64,000 nucleotides of DNA from JADLAT01 sp964348795 (GCA_964348795.1 CAYGDY010000001.1:1-64000), one strand, 5' to 3'. Shown: positions 51,361 through 61,491, counted from the stretch's first letter. Translations and numbers: made by a program. Notes: generated by a model not told the origin, from the letters alone.

Positions 51361-52779
51361 ATGAATATGATTGAAATGCTTCAGACAATGGGCGGGAATG
51401 TCTGGGTCTATGGCGGCGCATTCTTGCTGGTCCTGAGTATTCTGGTGTTTGTCCATGAATGGGGGCATTATATCGTGGCGCGCCTGTGTGGTGTGCGGGT
51501 CGAGACCTTTTCCATCGGGTTCGGAAAGGAATTGTTGGGGTTTTATGATAAAAGAGGGACTCGCTGGAAGTTTTCCCTTGTGCCGTTAGGCGGGTATGTC
51601 AAGCTGTTCGGGGATGTTGATCCCGCAAGCGCAGGTCATTCTGAAATAGTGGAAGATGAGGCCGGTGTGGAGCCGCCCCGTCCCATGACCCCCGAAGAGC
51701 GCAACGCGGCGTTTTTTGCGCAGGCACTCTGGAAACGGGCCGCGATTGTCTTTGCAGGGCCTGCGATCAACTATATTTTTGCCGTGATTTTGATGGCGGC
51801 GCTTTTTGCCATGAATGGCCAGCCCGTCACGCCGCCATCTGTCGCCGCCATCGTTGCGGGGTCGAGCGCGGAAAAGAATGGTTTTCTGCCTCATGACAAG
51901 ATTCTTTCGATTGAAGGCAATCCCGTGATCACTTTCGAGGATATCCGGCGGGAGATCATGATTGCGCTCAACCTCAAAAAACATTTTGTGGTCGAACGAG
52001 ACGGTCAACGTCTTGATATTTACGCCGCGCCGGATCTGGAAGTGCAGGAGGACCGGTTTGGTTTCAAACACAGTATCGGGGTTTTGGGGTTGATCAGTCC
52101 ACGCCACGCGGTTGAAATTTCCTCCATCGCAACGATCAACGGGCTGGTCTATGCGGATAGCAAAGCCGTGCGGCAGGCGCTGTTGCTCAATATGGGAAAA
52201 GCATTGCGTCTGACCTTTCATAAAACGCCGGAACAGATGGCAAAAGAGGCTGAGAAGCCTGAAGAGAAAGGGCCTGAGGTCTTGATTGCCGCTCCTTTGG
52301 AGTTGTTTAATCAATCCTTGAAAGATCCCGAAAATACGGTGCTGTACCTCGCGGATGTGGAGGCCAATGCTTTTGTGAACTACAATCCTTTGGAGGCTGT
52401 GCAGGTGGCTCTCCGACAGGCATGGGTAGTGACGCGGGGGACTCTTGATGCGCTGGGGCAGATGGTCATGGGGACGCGCAGTGCTTCCGAATTGGGCGGC
52501 ATGATCCGGATCGGTGCACTGGCGGGCGATATGGCCAAGCAGGGGGTGGCGGCATTGGTTATGTTTACGGCCCTTCTTTCTATCAATCTGGGGCTGATCA
52601 ATCTGTTTCCCATTCCGATGCTTGATGGCGGGCACTTGATGTTTTACGCCTTTGAGGCCATTTTGCGCCGGCCTGTGCCGGAGCAGGTTCAGGAATACGC
52701 TTTCCGGATTGGTCTGGCATTTCTGATTGGTGTAATGGTCTTTGCCAATCTCAGCGACGTGGTGCAACTCCTGTTGTAG
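51361..52779 (+). CDS. rseP: Site-2 intramembrane metalloprotease RseP family
   Basis: A 472-residue S2P-family protease. VHEWGHYIVAR is the HExxH zinc motif; the C-terminal NLFPIPMLDGGHL is the LDG motif with the third ligand. A PDZ-like region (GFLPHDKILSIEGNPV) lies between. The protein acts in regulated intramembrane proteolysis of stress signalling or signal-peptide clearance. In this gene order (dxr, rseP, bamA) it is standard. A second ATG lies six bases inside. Confidence 0.94.
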   Translation: MNMIEMLQTMGGNVWVYGGAFLLVLSILVFVHEWGHYIVARLCGVRVETFSIGFGKELLGFYDKRGTRWKFSLVPLGGYVKLFGDVDPASAGHSEIVEDEAGVEPPRPMTPEERNAAFFAQALWKRAAIVFAGPAINYIFAVILMAALFAMNGQPVTPPSVAAIVAGSSAEKNGFLPHDKILSIEGNPVITFEDIRREIMIALNLKKHFVVERDGQRLDIYAAPDLEVQEDRFGFKHSIGVLGLISPRHAVEISSIATINGLVYADSKAVRQALLLNMGKALRLTFHKTPEQMAKEAEKPEEKGPEVLIAAPLELFNQSLKDPENTVLYLADVEANAFVNYNPLEAVQVALRQAWVVTRGTLDALGQMVMGTRSASELGGMIRIGALAGDMAKQGVAALVMFTALLSINLGLINLFPIPMLDGGHLMFYAFEAILRRPVPEQVQEYAFRIGLAFLIGVMVFANLSDVVQLLL

Positions 52780-52873
52780 CATGGGGGATGTTTTACGATT
52801 ATGGCTGGTTTTTTCATCCGGAATCGGCATAATGAACCCAAGAATAAAAACGCATTCACAAAAGGTATGGTAT

Positions 52874-55141
52874 ATGTCAAAGCTTAATTGCTTTTTTGGA
52901 GTTTTCCTTCTCGTGTTGCTTGTATTTCCGCATCTTTCTTTCGCGGAGTCTGTGGTGCGCGATATCAGGATCGAGGGCACCGAGCGGATCGAGCCTGCGA
53001 CGGTGCGCTCCTATATGGATGTGAGTGCGGGGGATCCTCTGAGCCGTGAAACCATGGAAAAAGGGATCAAAAACCTCTTTTCAACGGGCTTGTTTGCGGA
53101 TGTTTCGATGAGCCAGACGGGTGATGTGCTGGTCGTGAAGGTGATTGAAAACCCGATCATCAACGAGATCGCCTTCGAGGGGAATGAAAAGCTGGAAGAT
53201 GATGCGCTTCTAGCCGAGATTTCCATGCGCCCGCGCCAGGTTTTTACCCGTACGAAGGTGCAGGCGGATGTGGCCCGTGTGTATGAGATCTATCGCCGGA
53301 ATGGCCGCTTTTCTGTTTCTGTCGAGCCCAAGATTATCAAGCTGGACCAAAACCGCGTGAATCTGGTTTTCGAGATCAAGGAAGGCACCGTGACAAAAGT
53401 GGAGTCCATCCGTTTTGTGGGGAACAAACATTATGACGACAGCACCCTTCGAGGCGAAATCAGCACCAAGGAAGCCCAATGGTACCGCTTCCTGACGGCG
53501 GATGATCGCTATGATCCGGATCGTTTGAATTACGATCAGGAGTTGTTGAGACGCTTCTATCTTTCGCAGGGCTATGCGGATTTCCAGATTTTATCCGCTG
53601 TGGCTGAACTTTCGGAAGATCGGGACCGTTTCTACGTGACGGTGACCCTTGATGAGGGCGCCCGCTACAAGGTAGGGAAAGTCTCTATCAATTCGCAGAT
53701 CAAGAATTTTGATTCTTCTGTTTTACGCCCTGAAATCAATATCACGGAAGGGGAATGGTATGATGCGGACCGTGTGCAGGAAAGTATTGATCATATGACC
53801 GGTGCGCTGGGGGACCGCAATTACGCTTTTGTGAATGTTCGTCCTGAAGTGAACAGGAACCGCGAGGCCCGTACGGTGGATCTGGTGTTTAATATTGATG
53901 AAACCCCCCGCGTGTTCGTAGAGCAGATCAATGTCGATGGCAATGTCCGGACTCTGGACAAGGTGATCCGCCGCGAAATGGATCTTGTGGAGGGGGACCC
54001 GTTCAATAAATCCAAGCTGGCGAAATCGGAGCAAAACATCAAAAATCTTGATTATTTTGAAACGGTGGAAGTCCAGACAAAGCCAGGTTCCGCGCCAGAC
54101 AAGACAGTTCTAGATGTGAATGTCGTTGAAAAATCAACCGGAGAGCTCTCGGTTGGAGCCGGCTTTTCGACCAGTGACGGGCCGTTGGCGGATTTTCGGA
54201 TACGCGAACGCAATCTGCTCGGGAAGGGACAGGATTTGTCTTTGGCAACGACCATTGCCGGAAAGCGGACCGAGTTCGATCTGTCCTTTACAGAGCCCTA
54301 TTTCCTTGACCGCGATTTGTCAGCTGGCTTTGACCTTTTCCATGTGACCCGTGATTTGCAGGATGAAAGCTCTTTTGACCAGAAACGTTCCGGTGGAGCG
54401 CTCCGTCTCGGCTATCCGTTGTCCGAACGCTGGCGGCAGACTTGGCGTTACCGTGTGGAGCGTAACGAGATCGAAAACGTGCAGAGCAATGCGTCCCGTT
54501 TTGTACAGGAGCAGGAAGGTCAGCGCGATACCTCCGCCTTGTCACAGCGCGTAGTGTATGACAGCAGGGACAGTACGATTTTCCCCCGTGAAGGCCTGCT
54601 GTACTGGCTTGATACCGAAGTTTCGGGTCTGGGCGGTGATTCCCAGTATGTTTCGGGGAAGACCGGCACGTCTTACTTCTATCCGGTCTACGAGGATGTT
54701 GTTCTTAACGCTTTGGGAGAAGTCGGGGCCATCGAAGGCTATGGAGATGAAAATGTTGCCATTAACGAGCGCTATTATCTGGGAGGGGCCACTTTGAGAG
54801 GGTTTAAAAATTCCGGTATCGGGCCGCGTGATAGCCTGTCGGACGATGCGCTGGGCGGAAAATATTTCTATCGAGGCACGGTGGAATCCTCCTTCCCTGT
54901 GGGTTTGCCGGATGAGATGGGGATTTTGGGGCATGTCTTCACTGATGCGGGCTCTTTGTCCAAGGTTGATGACACAGGGCCGGAAGTCCTTGATAATTCG
55001 AGTGTGCGGGTCAGTGCGGGGCTGGGTGTTTCCTGGCGCTCGCCTTTTGGTCCCGTGCGCGGGGATGTTGCCAAGGCGCTCGTGAAGGAAGAGTATGATG
55101 AAACAGAAGTTTTCCGCTTTAACTTTGGAACACGCTTTTAG
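52874..55141 (+). CDS. bamA: Outer membrane protein assembly factor BamA
   Basis: A 755-residue Omp85 protein that folds beta-barrel proteins in the outer membrane. It has a signal peptide (MSKLNCFFGVFLLVLLVFPHLSFA), five POTRA domains over residues about 25-420, and a 16-strand barrel ending in FGTRF. The barrel motif RGFKNSGIGPRD holds the conserved VRGF/Y-like segment. The start is chosen at 52874 because it gives the signal peptide; the longer frame begins inside rseP. Confidence 0.96.
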   Translation: MSKLNCFFGVFLLVLLVFPHLSFAESVVRDIRIEGTERIEPATVRSYMDVSAGDPLSRETMEKGIKNLFSTGLFADVSMSQTGDVLVVKVIENPIINEIAFEGNEKLEDDALLAEISMRPRQVFTRTKVQADVARVYEIYRRNGRFSVSVEPKIIKLDQNRVNLVFEIKEGTVTKVESIRFVGNKHYDDSTLRGEISTKEAQWYRFLTADDRYDPDRLNYDQELLRRFYLSQGYADFQILSAVAELSEDRDRFYVTVTLDEGARYKVGKVSINSQIKNFDSSVLRPEINITEGEWYDADRVQESIDHMTGALGDRNYAFVNVRPEVNRNREARTVDLVFNIDETPRVFVEQINVDGNVRTLDKVIRREMDLVEGDPFNKSKLAKSEQNIKNLDYFETVEVQTKPGSAPDKTVLDVNVVEKSTGELSVGAGFSTSDGPLADFRIRERNLLGKGQDLSLATTIAGKRTEFDLSFTEPYFLDRDLSAGFDLFHVTRDLQDESSFDQKRSGGALRLGYPLSERWRQTWRYRVERNEIENVQSNASRFVQEQEGQRDTSALSQRVVYDSRDSTIFPREGLLYWLDTEVSGLGGDSQYVSGKTGTSYFYPVYEDVVLNALGEVGAIEGYGDENVAINERYYLGGATLRGFKNSGIGPRDSLSDDALGGKYFYRGTVESSFPVGLPDEMGILGHVFTDAGSLSKVDDTGPEVLDNSSVRVSAGLGVSWRSPFGPVRGDVAKALVKEEYDETEVFRFNFGTRF

Positions 55142-55155
55142 TTTTGTATTATAGG

Positions 55156-55731
55156 ATGAGGCTTTCTGTCGGAATGGTCCCTGCGGCTATGCGTTATGTG
55201 ATGTTTTTCCTGTGTGTGCTGGTTTGCCTGCCATTCTCTTTCGTGTGGGCGGGAGAGAAGGGTACGTCCGTGGCTGTCGTTGATGTTGTCAGGATTTTAA
55301 CCCAGTCCGAGGCGGCCAAAAGCATTCAAGTACAACGGGAAAAAATACGGGAAGGGTTTCTGGCTGAAATCTCGAAGACAGAACAGGATCTGAGCCAGCA
55401 GGAAAAATCTCTGGCGGCCCCGCCTTCCGGTGGTTCGGACGAGGTGTACACCCAAAAACGTCTGGCGTATGAAGAGGACTTGATTGCGCTCAGGAAAACG
55501 GCTCAGGAGAAAAAGCGCCTGTTGGAGGAGGCTTCGGGCAAGGCGATGGACTCGTTGCGGGACCAGCTCTATGTTGTGGTCCAGACGATTGCCAATGAGC
55601 GGGGGTATGATCTCGTGATCTCCAGCAAGGATGTGATCGCGGGTGAAAAATCCCTCGATATCACGGAAGAAACCCTGCGCCGTATGAACAAGACGGTGAA
55701 AGATATTTCTCTGGATATTGGAAGCAAGTAA
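55156..55731 (+). CDS. OmpH/Skp family periplasmic chaperone
   Basis: A 191-residue protein. The signal segment is MRYVMFFLCVLVCLPFSFVW, reached from ATG 55156 or ATG 55189. VAVVDVVRILTQSEAAKSIQ, a long charged coiled-coil (residues about 60-125) and the C-terminal YDLVISSKDVI match Skp, which carries unfolded outer-membrane proteins to BamA. It lies between bamA and lpxD, the usual place. Confidence 0.88.
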   Translation: MRLSVGMVPAAMRYVMFFLCVLVCLPFSFVWAGEKGTSVAVVDVVRILTQSEAAKSIQVQREKIREGFLAEISKTEQDLSQQEKSLAAPPSGGSDEVYTQKRLAYEEDLIALRKTAQEKKRLLEEASGKAMDSLRDQLYVVVQTIANERGYDLVISSKDVIAGEKSLDITEETLRRMNKTVKDISLDIGSK

Positions 55732-56759
55732 TGGCCGATTCTGACTTTTTTAAAAAATCCCGCCCTGCATTTCGTTTGTCGGAGCTCTGCGATGTTACGG
55801 GGGCTCAACTGGCCTCCGGCAGTGATCCTTCGGTGAGCGTAACGGATGTGGGGCCTTTGGATACGGCAACGGCTGATATCTTGTCCTTTCTGGATAATCC
55901 GAAATACAAGGACCAGTTTTTGAAAACACGGGCGGGGGCGTGTTTCGTGCATCCGGATATGGCGCCGTTTGCGCCGCCACATGTCCAGCTTTTGCTCCAT
56001 CCCGCGCCCTATAGGGCTTATGCTCTGGCCGCACAGGCCTTTTATCCAGAACCCCGTCCAGTGCCTTTTGTGTCCGAACGGGCTGTTGTGGATCCGTCTG
56101 TGACTCTTCCGGCGGGATGCCGGATCGAGGCGGGTGTGGTGATCGGTGAAGGCGCACAGATCGGTGAAGGGACATGGATCGAAGCCAATACGGTGATCGG
56201 AGATCGTGTCCGGATCGGGGCACAGTGCCGGATCGGAGCGAATGTAACGCTGTCCCACTGTCATATTGGTGATGGTGTCCGCCTTTATACCGGCGTACGG
56301 GTCGGGCAGGATGGTTTTGGCTTTGCGATTGATCCCAAGGGACACGTCAAGGTGCCGCAACTGGGCCGTGTTATCATCGAGAGTCATGTGGAAATCGGGG
56401 CTAATACCACGATTGATCGCGGGGCAGGGCCCGATACGGTGATCGGGCAGGGCACATGGATCGATAATCTGGTGCAAATTGGCCATAATGCAAAAATCGG
56501 TCGCGGTTGTGTGATTGTCGCGCAAGCGGGGGTTTCGGGAAGTACCGTACTGGAAGATTTCGTGGCGCTGGGTGGGCAAGTCGGGATTGCCGGTCATTTA
56601 CGGATTGGCATGGGGGCGAGAATTGCCGCGCAGTCCGGTGTCATGCGTGATGTGCCTTCCCGTGAAGAATATATGGGATATCCCGCGATTCCTATGAAGC
56701 AATATATGAAACAGGTTGCTTTACTCAAGCGTTTGATTAAAAAGGATGGGAAGACTTGA
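55731..56759 (+). CDS. lpxD: UDP-3-O-acylglucosamine N-acyltransferase
   Basis: A 342-residue left-handed beta-helix acyltransferase, third step of lipid A synthesis. The N-terminal uridine-binding domain precedes many hexapeptide repeats from about residue 105. The catalytic histidine region is DNLVQIGHNAKIG. The ATG shares a base with the ompH stop (TAATG). fabZ follows after 30 bases. Confidence 0.96.
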   Translation: MADSDFFKKSRPAFRLSELCDVTGAQLASGSDPSVSVTDVGPLDTATADILSFLDNPKYKDQFLKTRAGACFVHPDMAPFAPPHVQLLLHPAPYRAYALAAQAFYPEPRPVPFVSERAVVDPSVTLPAGCRIEAGVVIGEGAQIGEGTWIEANTVIGDRVRIGAQCRIGANVTLSHCHIGDGVRLYTGVRVGQDGFGFAIDPKGHVKVPQLGRVIIESHVEIGANTTIDRGAGPDTVIGQGTWIDNLVQIGHNAKIGRGCVIVAQAGVSGSTVLEDFVALGGQVGIAGHLRIGMGARIAAQSGVMRDVPSREEYMGYPAIPMKQYMKQVALLKRLIKKDGKT

Positions 56760-56789
56760 AAATACAAAACACAAGGATAACCATTTTGA

Positions 56790-57248
56790 ATGAGTGAGAC
56801 ATCCCAAAGCCCTGTCGATATCAACCGCATCATGGCCATGATCCCGCATCGCTACCCGATTTTACTGGTAGATCGTGTGCTGGAACTCGTGCCCGGGGAG
56901 CGGGCTGTGGGGCTGAAGAATGTTACAATAAACGAGCCGCATTTTATGGGCCATTTTCCGTCTTATCCCGTCATGCCGGGCGTTTTGATTGTGGAAGCGA
57001 TGGCGCAAACAGCCGCTCTGGTGGTTGTGGAGTCTATGGGAAAACGGGCTGAAGGCAAGGTTGTGTATTTCATGACGATTGATAATGCCCGTTTCCGCAG
57101 GCCTGTGACGCCTGGTGACTCTTTGCATATCCATGTCACAAAAATACAATCGCGGGCCAGTGTCTGGAAATTCAAGGGGGAAGCCAAAGTCGATGGTAAA
57201 ATTTGCGCTGAAGCGACCTTCAGTGCGATGATCACGGATAAAACCTGA
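56790..57248 (+). CDS. fabZ: 3-hydroxyacyl-[acyl-carrier-protein] dehydratase
   Basis: A 152-residue hot-dog fold enzyme dehydrating 3-hydroxyacyl-ACP in fatty acid synthesis. PHRYPILLVDRVLEL and HFMGHFPSYPVMPGVLIVEAM carry the catalytic His and Glu. The position between lpxD and lpxA is conserved and lets the cell balance fatty acids against lipid A. Confidence 0.97.
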   Translation: MSETSQSPVDINRIMAMIPHRYPILLVDRVLELVPGERAVGLKNVTINEPHFMGHFPSYPVMPGVLIVEAMAQTAALVVVESMGKRAEGKVVYFMTIDNARFRRPVTPGDSLHIHVTKIQSRASVWKFKGEAKVDGKICAEATFSAMITDKT

Positions 57249-57351
57249 CGGGGCATCGCTAAAATCTCCTGTAACGTTGTGCAACAAACCGTGATTTGCG
57301 GGAGAAGGGGCTTCCGGCGTACAGTTTTCAAAGAAAAGGATTGCTTTGCGT

Positions 57352-58155
57352 ATGACGTCACACATGATCCATCCTACAGCCATTGTTGCCCAAGGCGCCC
57401 ATGTGGATCCAAGCGTCAGGATCGGGCCTTATTGCGTGATTGGTCCGCATGTTTCTCTGGCGTCTGGTGTGCGCCTGATTTCCCATGTTGTCATTGAGGG
57501 GCATACGCAGATCGGCGAGGAAACGATTGTGTATCCATTTGCCTCTCTCGGGACCCCGCCACAGGATCTGAAATATGCCGGCGAGCCCTCCCGTTTGCTG
57601 ATCGGGGCCCATAATACGATCCGCGAATATGTCACGATGAATCCCGGGACAAAAGATGGCGGGATGGAAACACGGATCGGGGACCATGGTTTGTTTATGA
57701 TGTCGTCCCATGTCGCGCATGATTGCAGGGTGGGACACCATGTGATCATGGCCAATAACGCAACTTTGGCAGGCCATGTGGACGTAGGAGATTATGTGAT
57801 TATTGGAGGCCTCTCTGCCGTGCACCAGTTTATCCGGATCGGGGAGCATGCCATTATCGGCGGGATGTCGGGCGTGGAAAATGATGTGATTCCCTATGGG
57901 CGTGTCAAAGGTGAGCGGGCTTTTCTGGCGGGCCTGAACCTGATCGGTCTGGAGAGACGGGGCTTTAACAAGGAAGAAGTACGGGCCCTTCAGCGTGCTT
58001 TCAACCAGCTTTTCGGGAATGAGGGGACGCTGGAGCAACGGATTGAAACGGTTCTCCAAGACTATGCGCAGGATGAAACTGTTATGAAGATCGTGGAATT
58101 TGCCAAAGCCAAAACGAAATTTCCCTTATGCCAGCCCGCGAAGAAAACCGCTTGA
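57352..58155 (+). CDS. lpxA: UDP-N-acetylglucosamine O-acyltransferase
   Basis: A 267-residue left-handed beta-helix enzyme, first step of lipid A synthesis. It begins IHPTAIVAQGAHVDPSVRIG and has the catalytic region SSHVAHDCRVGHHV, followed by a helical C-terminus. A TTG at 57346 is an alternative start. Its 3' end overlaps lpxI by 28 bases. Confidence 0.96.
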   Translation: MTSHMIHPTAIVAQGAHVDPSVRIGPYCVIGPHVSLASGVRLISHVVIEGHTQIGEETIVYPFASLGTPPQDLKYAGEPSRLLIGAHNTIREYVTMNPGTKDGGMETRIGDHGLFMMSSHVAHDCRVGHHVIMANNATLAGHVDVGDYVIIGGLSAVHQFIRIGEHAIIGGMSGVENDVIPYGRVKGERAFLAGLNLIGLERRGFNKEEVRALQRAFNQLFGNEGTLEQRIETVLQDYAQDETVMKIVEFAKAKTKFPLCQPAKKTA

Positions 58156-58988
58156 AATCAGGAAGGGGGCTTCCCCAAAAAATAGCAATCATTGCGGGGC
58201 GCGGGCTGTTGCCATCGGCGCTGGCCCGTTCGTGTCTGTCCCTCGGGCTGGAGCCTTTGATTGTGGCTTTCAAGGGTCAGACAGATCTGGAACCGTTGAG
58301 GGGGCTCGATCATTTCTGGATCAGGCTGGGTCGGACGGGTACTCTTTTGAAACGCCTGAAACAGGAAGGCATATCGGATCTGGTGATGATTGGTGGTATG
58401 CGCAGACCCTCCCTTTCTGAGCTGCGTCCCGATTGGAAGACGCTGGAGTTTTTTACAAAATATGGATTGTCGGCCCTGGGGGATGATGGGTTTTTAAAGG
58501 CCTTGCGTGTTTTTCTGGAAAAAGAAGGGTTTCAAATTCACGGCTTTCAGGCCTTCATGCCCGAGTTGTTGACTCCGGAAGGCGTGTTGGGGCGCCATAT
58601 GCCGCAGGATCATGACAGGGCTGACATTCTGCGCGGCGTTGCGGTGCTGAAAGCGCTGGCGCCTCTGGATGTGGGGCAGGCGGTGCTTGTCCAGAACGGC
58701 ATGGTGCTGGGGATCGAGGCGGCAGAAGGCACGGATGCCTTGATCTTGCGCTGTGCCGGTTTGAAGCGGCAAGGGGTGCAGGGTGGTGTGCTGGTCAAGC
58801 TCTCCAAGACCGGACAGGATCCCGATCTGGATTTACCCGCGATGGGTCCACAAACGATAGAGCATATGATACAATCGGGCCTGTCAGGGGTGGCGATTGA
58901 GGCGGGTGCCAGTTCCATCGTCGAGAAAGAGCGGACAATGGCGCTGGCGGACCGCAACGGTATATTTGTGCTGGGGATTGTCGTTTGA
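58128..58988 (+). CDS. lpxI: UDP-2,3-diacylglucosamine pyrophosphatase LpxI
   Basis: A 286-residue protein of the DUF1009/LpxI family that hydrolyses UDP-2,3-diacylglucosamine to lipid X, replacing LpxH. IAIIAGRGLLPSALARS, the GGMRRPSLSELRPD segment, GDDGFLKAL and AAEGTDALILRC are characteristic, as is the C-terminal GVAIEAGASSIVE. It fits between lpxA and lpxB. Confidence 0.94.
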   Translation: MPAREENRLKSGRGLPQKIAIIAGRGLLPSALARSCLSLGLEPLIVAFKGQTDLEPLRGLDHFWIRLGRTGTLLKRLKQEGISDLVMIGGMRRPSLSELRPDWKTLEFFTKYGLSALGDDGFLKALRVFLEKEGFQIHGFQAFMPELLTPEGVLGRHMPQDHDRADILRGVAVLKALAPLDVGQAVLVQNGMVLGIEAAEGTDALILRCAGLKRQGVQGGVLVKLSKTGQDPDLDLPAMGPQTIEHMIQSGLSGVAIEAGASSIVEKERTMALADRNGIFVLGIVV

Positions 58989-59012
58989 GGTTCTGCAATA
59001 AGGTTTAAAAAT

Positions 59013-60188
59013 ATGACACGTGAAATTTTTATGATTGCGGGGGAGCCTTCGGGAGATTCCCTAGGGGCTTCGCTGATCCGGCAGATTAACGTCTCAGAGG
59101 GTGATTCTGTTTCTGTGACCGGTGTTGGCGGAGATCTGATGGCACGGGAAGGACTCGTGAGTCTTTTGCCTATGAGTGATCTGTGTGTCATGGGATTGCT
59201 GGAGATCGTGGCCCAGTTGCCGCGCCTGTTGAAATTGATACAGGCGTTGGTGGAGGAAATCGAAAAGCGACAACCTGCTGTATTGGTGACGATTGATCTG
59301 CCGGATTTTAATTTTCAGGTGGCAAAACGCCTTAAAAAACGCGGAATTTTCAAAGGAAAAATCATCCACTACGGGGCGCCTACGGTCTGGGCATGGCGGC
59401 CTAGGCGCGCCAAACGCTTGGCGCGCTTTCTGGACGGGATGATGTGCCTGTTTCCTTTCGAGCCGCCGTATTTTGAAAAAGAAGGGCTGGAGGCCCTCTT
59501 TGTTGGACACCCCCTCGTGGAAAATGATCCTGCGACATTTGACAGGGCGGGGTTTCGGGAATCTTTGGGGCTTGCACCGGAGGATCTGTGCCTCGGCGTG
59601 TTTTTGGGAAGCCGAGAATCAGAAATCAGCATCCATGCCCCTGTCTTTACAGAGGTCCTCGCCTTGTTGCGCCGGAGCTATCCCGATCTACATGTGATTG
59701 TGCCAACCTTGCCCCATTTGGAATATGAAGTCTCTCAAATGACCCCTCCGCTGGGGCCGAATGTCTCTCTCATTGTAACAAAAGAGAGGAAGTGGGATGC
59801 GTTTGTGGGGTGTGATTTTGCTTTGGCGGTATCGGGGACTGTGGGGCTGGAGCTGGCCTATGCCGGTGTGCCCCATGTGATTGCGTATAAGATGAATCCC
59901 CTGACGGCGCTTATTGTGCGTTTTTTGGTGAGGGTTCGCTTTGCCCATCTCGGTAATATCATGATGGATGACGAAATTGTACCGGAATGTATACAGGGGA
60001 AGTGTAATGCGCTGGATATTGCCCGCGCCCTCCTGTCCCTGATGCGCAAGGCAGAAATCCGGCAAGCACAAAAAGAAGCCCTGAGAAATATTGGAAATCT
60101 TTTGAAACCCGAAGGTGGTCTTTCGCCTTCGGAAAAAGCGGCCCGTTTTGTGCTGGCCGCTTCGCAGAGCACTACATCCGGTCCTTGA
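59013..60188 (+). CDS. lpxB: Lipid-A-disaccharide synthase
   Basis: A 391-residue GT19 glycosyltransferase joining lipid X and UDP-diacylglucosamine. AGEPSGDSLGASLI at the N-terminus, APTVWAWRPRRAKRLARF, FVGHPLVE, LFLGSRESEI-like VFLGSRESEI and SGTVGLELAYAGVPHVIAYKM are all present. The stop overlaps the convergent gltA stop by 17 bases. Confidence 0.96.
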   Translation: MTREIFMIAGEPSGDSLGASLIRQINVSEGDSVSVTGVGGDLMAREGLVSLLPMSDLCVMGLLEIVAQLPRLLKLIQALVEEIEKRQPAVLVTIDLPDFNFQVAKRLKKRGIFKGKIIHYGAPTVWAWRPRRAKRLARFLDGMMCLFPFEPPYFEKEGLEALFVGHPLVENDPATFDRAGFRESLGLAPEDLCLGVFLGSRESEISIHAPVFTEVLALLRRSYPDLHVIVPTLPHLEYEVSQMTPPLGPNVSLIVTKERKWDAFVGCDFALAVSGTVGLELAYAGVPHVIAYKMNPLTALIVRFLVRVRFAHLGNIMMDDEIVPECIQGKCNALDIARALLSLMRKAEIRQAQKEALRNIGNLLKPEGGLSPSEKAARFVLAASQSTTSGP

Positions 60189-61491
60189 GCGGGATATAGG
60201 GACGCTTGACGGGGCCGGTATAGAGCTGGCGGGGGCGTCCAATCCGCAGGGAGGGCTCTTCGATCATTTCCTTCCACTGCGAAATCCAGCCCACTGTCCG
60301 TGCAACGGCAAACAACACCGTAAACATGGAGGTCGGGAAACCCATGGCCTTGAGGATAATACCGGAATAAAAATCCACATTCGGGAAGAGCTTGCGTTCG
60401 ATGAAATAGTCGTCTTCCAACGCGATGCGTTCCAGCTCTCTGGCCAGTTCCAGATGTGGATCGGAAATGCCAAGATCATCCAGAACCTCGTCGCAGGCTT
60501 TTTTCAAAACACCGGCGCGGGGATCAAAATTCTTATAAACGCGGTGCCCAAAGCCCATCAGACGGAACGGATCATCCTTGTTCTTGGCTCGCTCTATAAA
60601 TTCGGGGATCCGGTCCTTTGTCCCGATCTGGTTGAGCATTTCCAGCACTTCCTGATTGGCGCCACCATGGGCAGGACCCCACAGACACGCAATGCCCGAG
60701 GCAATGCAGGCGAACGGGTTGGCTTGGGATGATCCGGCCAGACGGACCGTTGAAGTCGAGGCGTTTTGTTCGTGATCCGCATGCAGGATCAGGATTTTAT
60801 CCATGGCATCAGCCAGAATCGGGTTGATGACGTACGGCTCGGCTGGCAGGCCAAAACACATATACAGAAAATTCTCGGCATAGGAGAGGTCGTTTCTGGG
60901 GTACATGAAGGGCTGGCCCAGTGCATATTTCATGGTCATGGCCGCCAATGTAGGGATTTTGGCGATCAGGCGATGCGCGGAGAGTTCGCGTTGCTGGGGG
61001 TCCCAGATATCGAGAGAGTCATGATAGAACGCCGACAATGCCGCCACGACGCCGCACATCACGGCCATGGGGTGCGCATCGCGCCGGAAACCACGGAAGA
61101 AGAAATGGATCTGTTCATGCACCATGGTGTGATAGGTGATGTCATGTTCAAATTTCGTCATTTGCGCACGGTCGGGGAGGTCGCCGTTGAGCAGGAGGTG
61201 TGCTACTTCCAGAAAGTTGCTTTTTTCTGCCAGTTCCTCGATCGTATACCCCCGATGCATAAGAATACCCTCTTCCCCATCAATATAGGTGATGCGGGAT
61301 TTACAGCTTCCGGTCGAGGTGAAGCTGGGGTCAAAAGTGAAATGGCCCGTATCGCTGTACAGCTTCCTCACGTCAATGACGCTGGGGCCCACAGCCCCAT
61401 CCATAACGGGCAGTTTCCAGCTTTCGCCTGTCTGGTCGTTTGTGAGTGTAAAATTTTTCTGGTTTGCTGGTTGTGGTGTTGCGTTATTCAT
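60172..61491 (-). CDS. gltA: Citrate synthase
   Basis: A 439-residue type II citrate synthase entering acetyl-CoA into the TCA cycle. GDLPDRAQMTKFEHDIT, the histidine motifs LHADHEQNASTSTVR and GPAHGGANQEVLEM, and GFGHRVYKNFDPRA form the active site. Ends PYIPLKDRM. The TTGATT-N16-TACAAT promoter at 61538-61565 precedes it. Confidence 0.97.
   Translation of the reverse strand: MNNATPQPANQKNFTLTNDQTGESWKLPVMDGAVGPSVIDVRKLYSDTGHFTFDPSFTSTGSCKSRITYIDGEEGILMHRGYTIEELAEKSNFLEVAHLLLNGDLPDRAQMTKFEHDITYHTMVHEQIHFFFRGFRRDAHPMAVMCGVVAALSAFYHDSLDIWDPQQRELSAHRLIAKIPTLAAMTMKYALGQPFMYPRNDLSYAENFLYMCFGLPAEPYVINPILADAMDKILILHADHEQNASTSTVRLAGSSQANPFACIASGIACLWGPAHGGANQEVLEMLNQIGTKDRIPEFIERAKNKDDPFRLMGFGHRVYKNFDPRAGVLKKACDEVLDDLGISDPHLELARELERIALEDDYFIERKLFPNVDFYSGIILKAMGFPTSMFTVLFAVARTVGWISQWKEMIEEPSLRIGRPRQLYTGPVKRPYIPLKDRM

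Noticed and set aside
51586..52980. 464-codon minus-strand frame
   Set aside because: Antisense to rseP and the start of bamA; it has no coherent domain or ribosome site.
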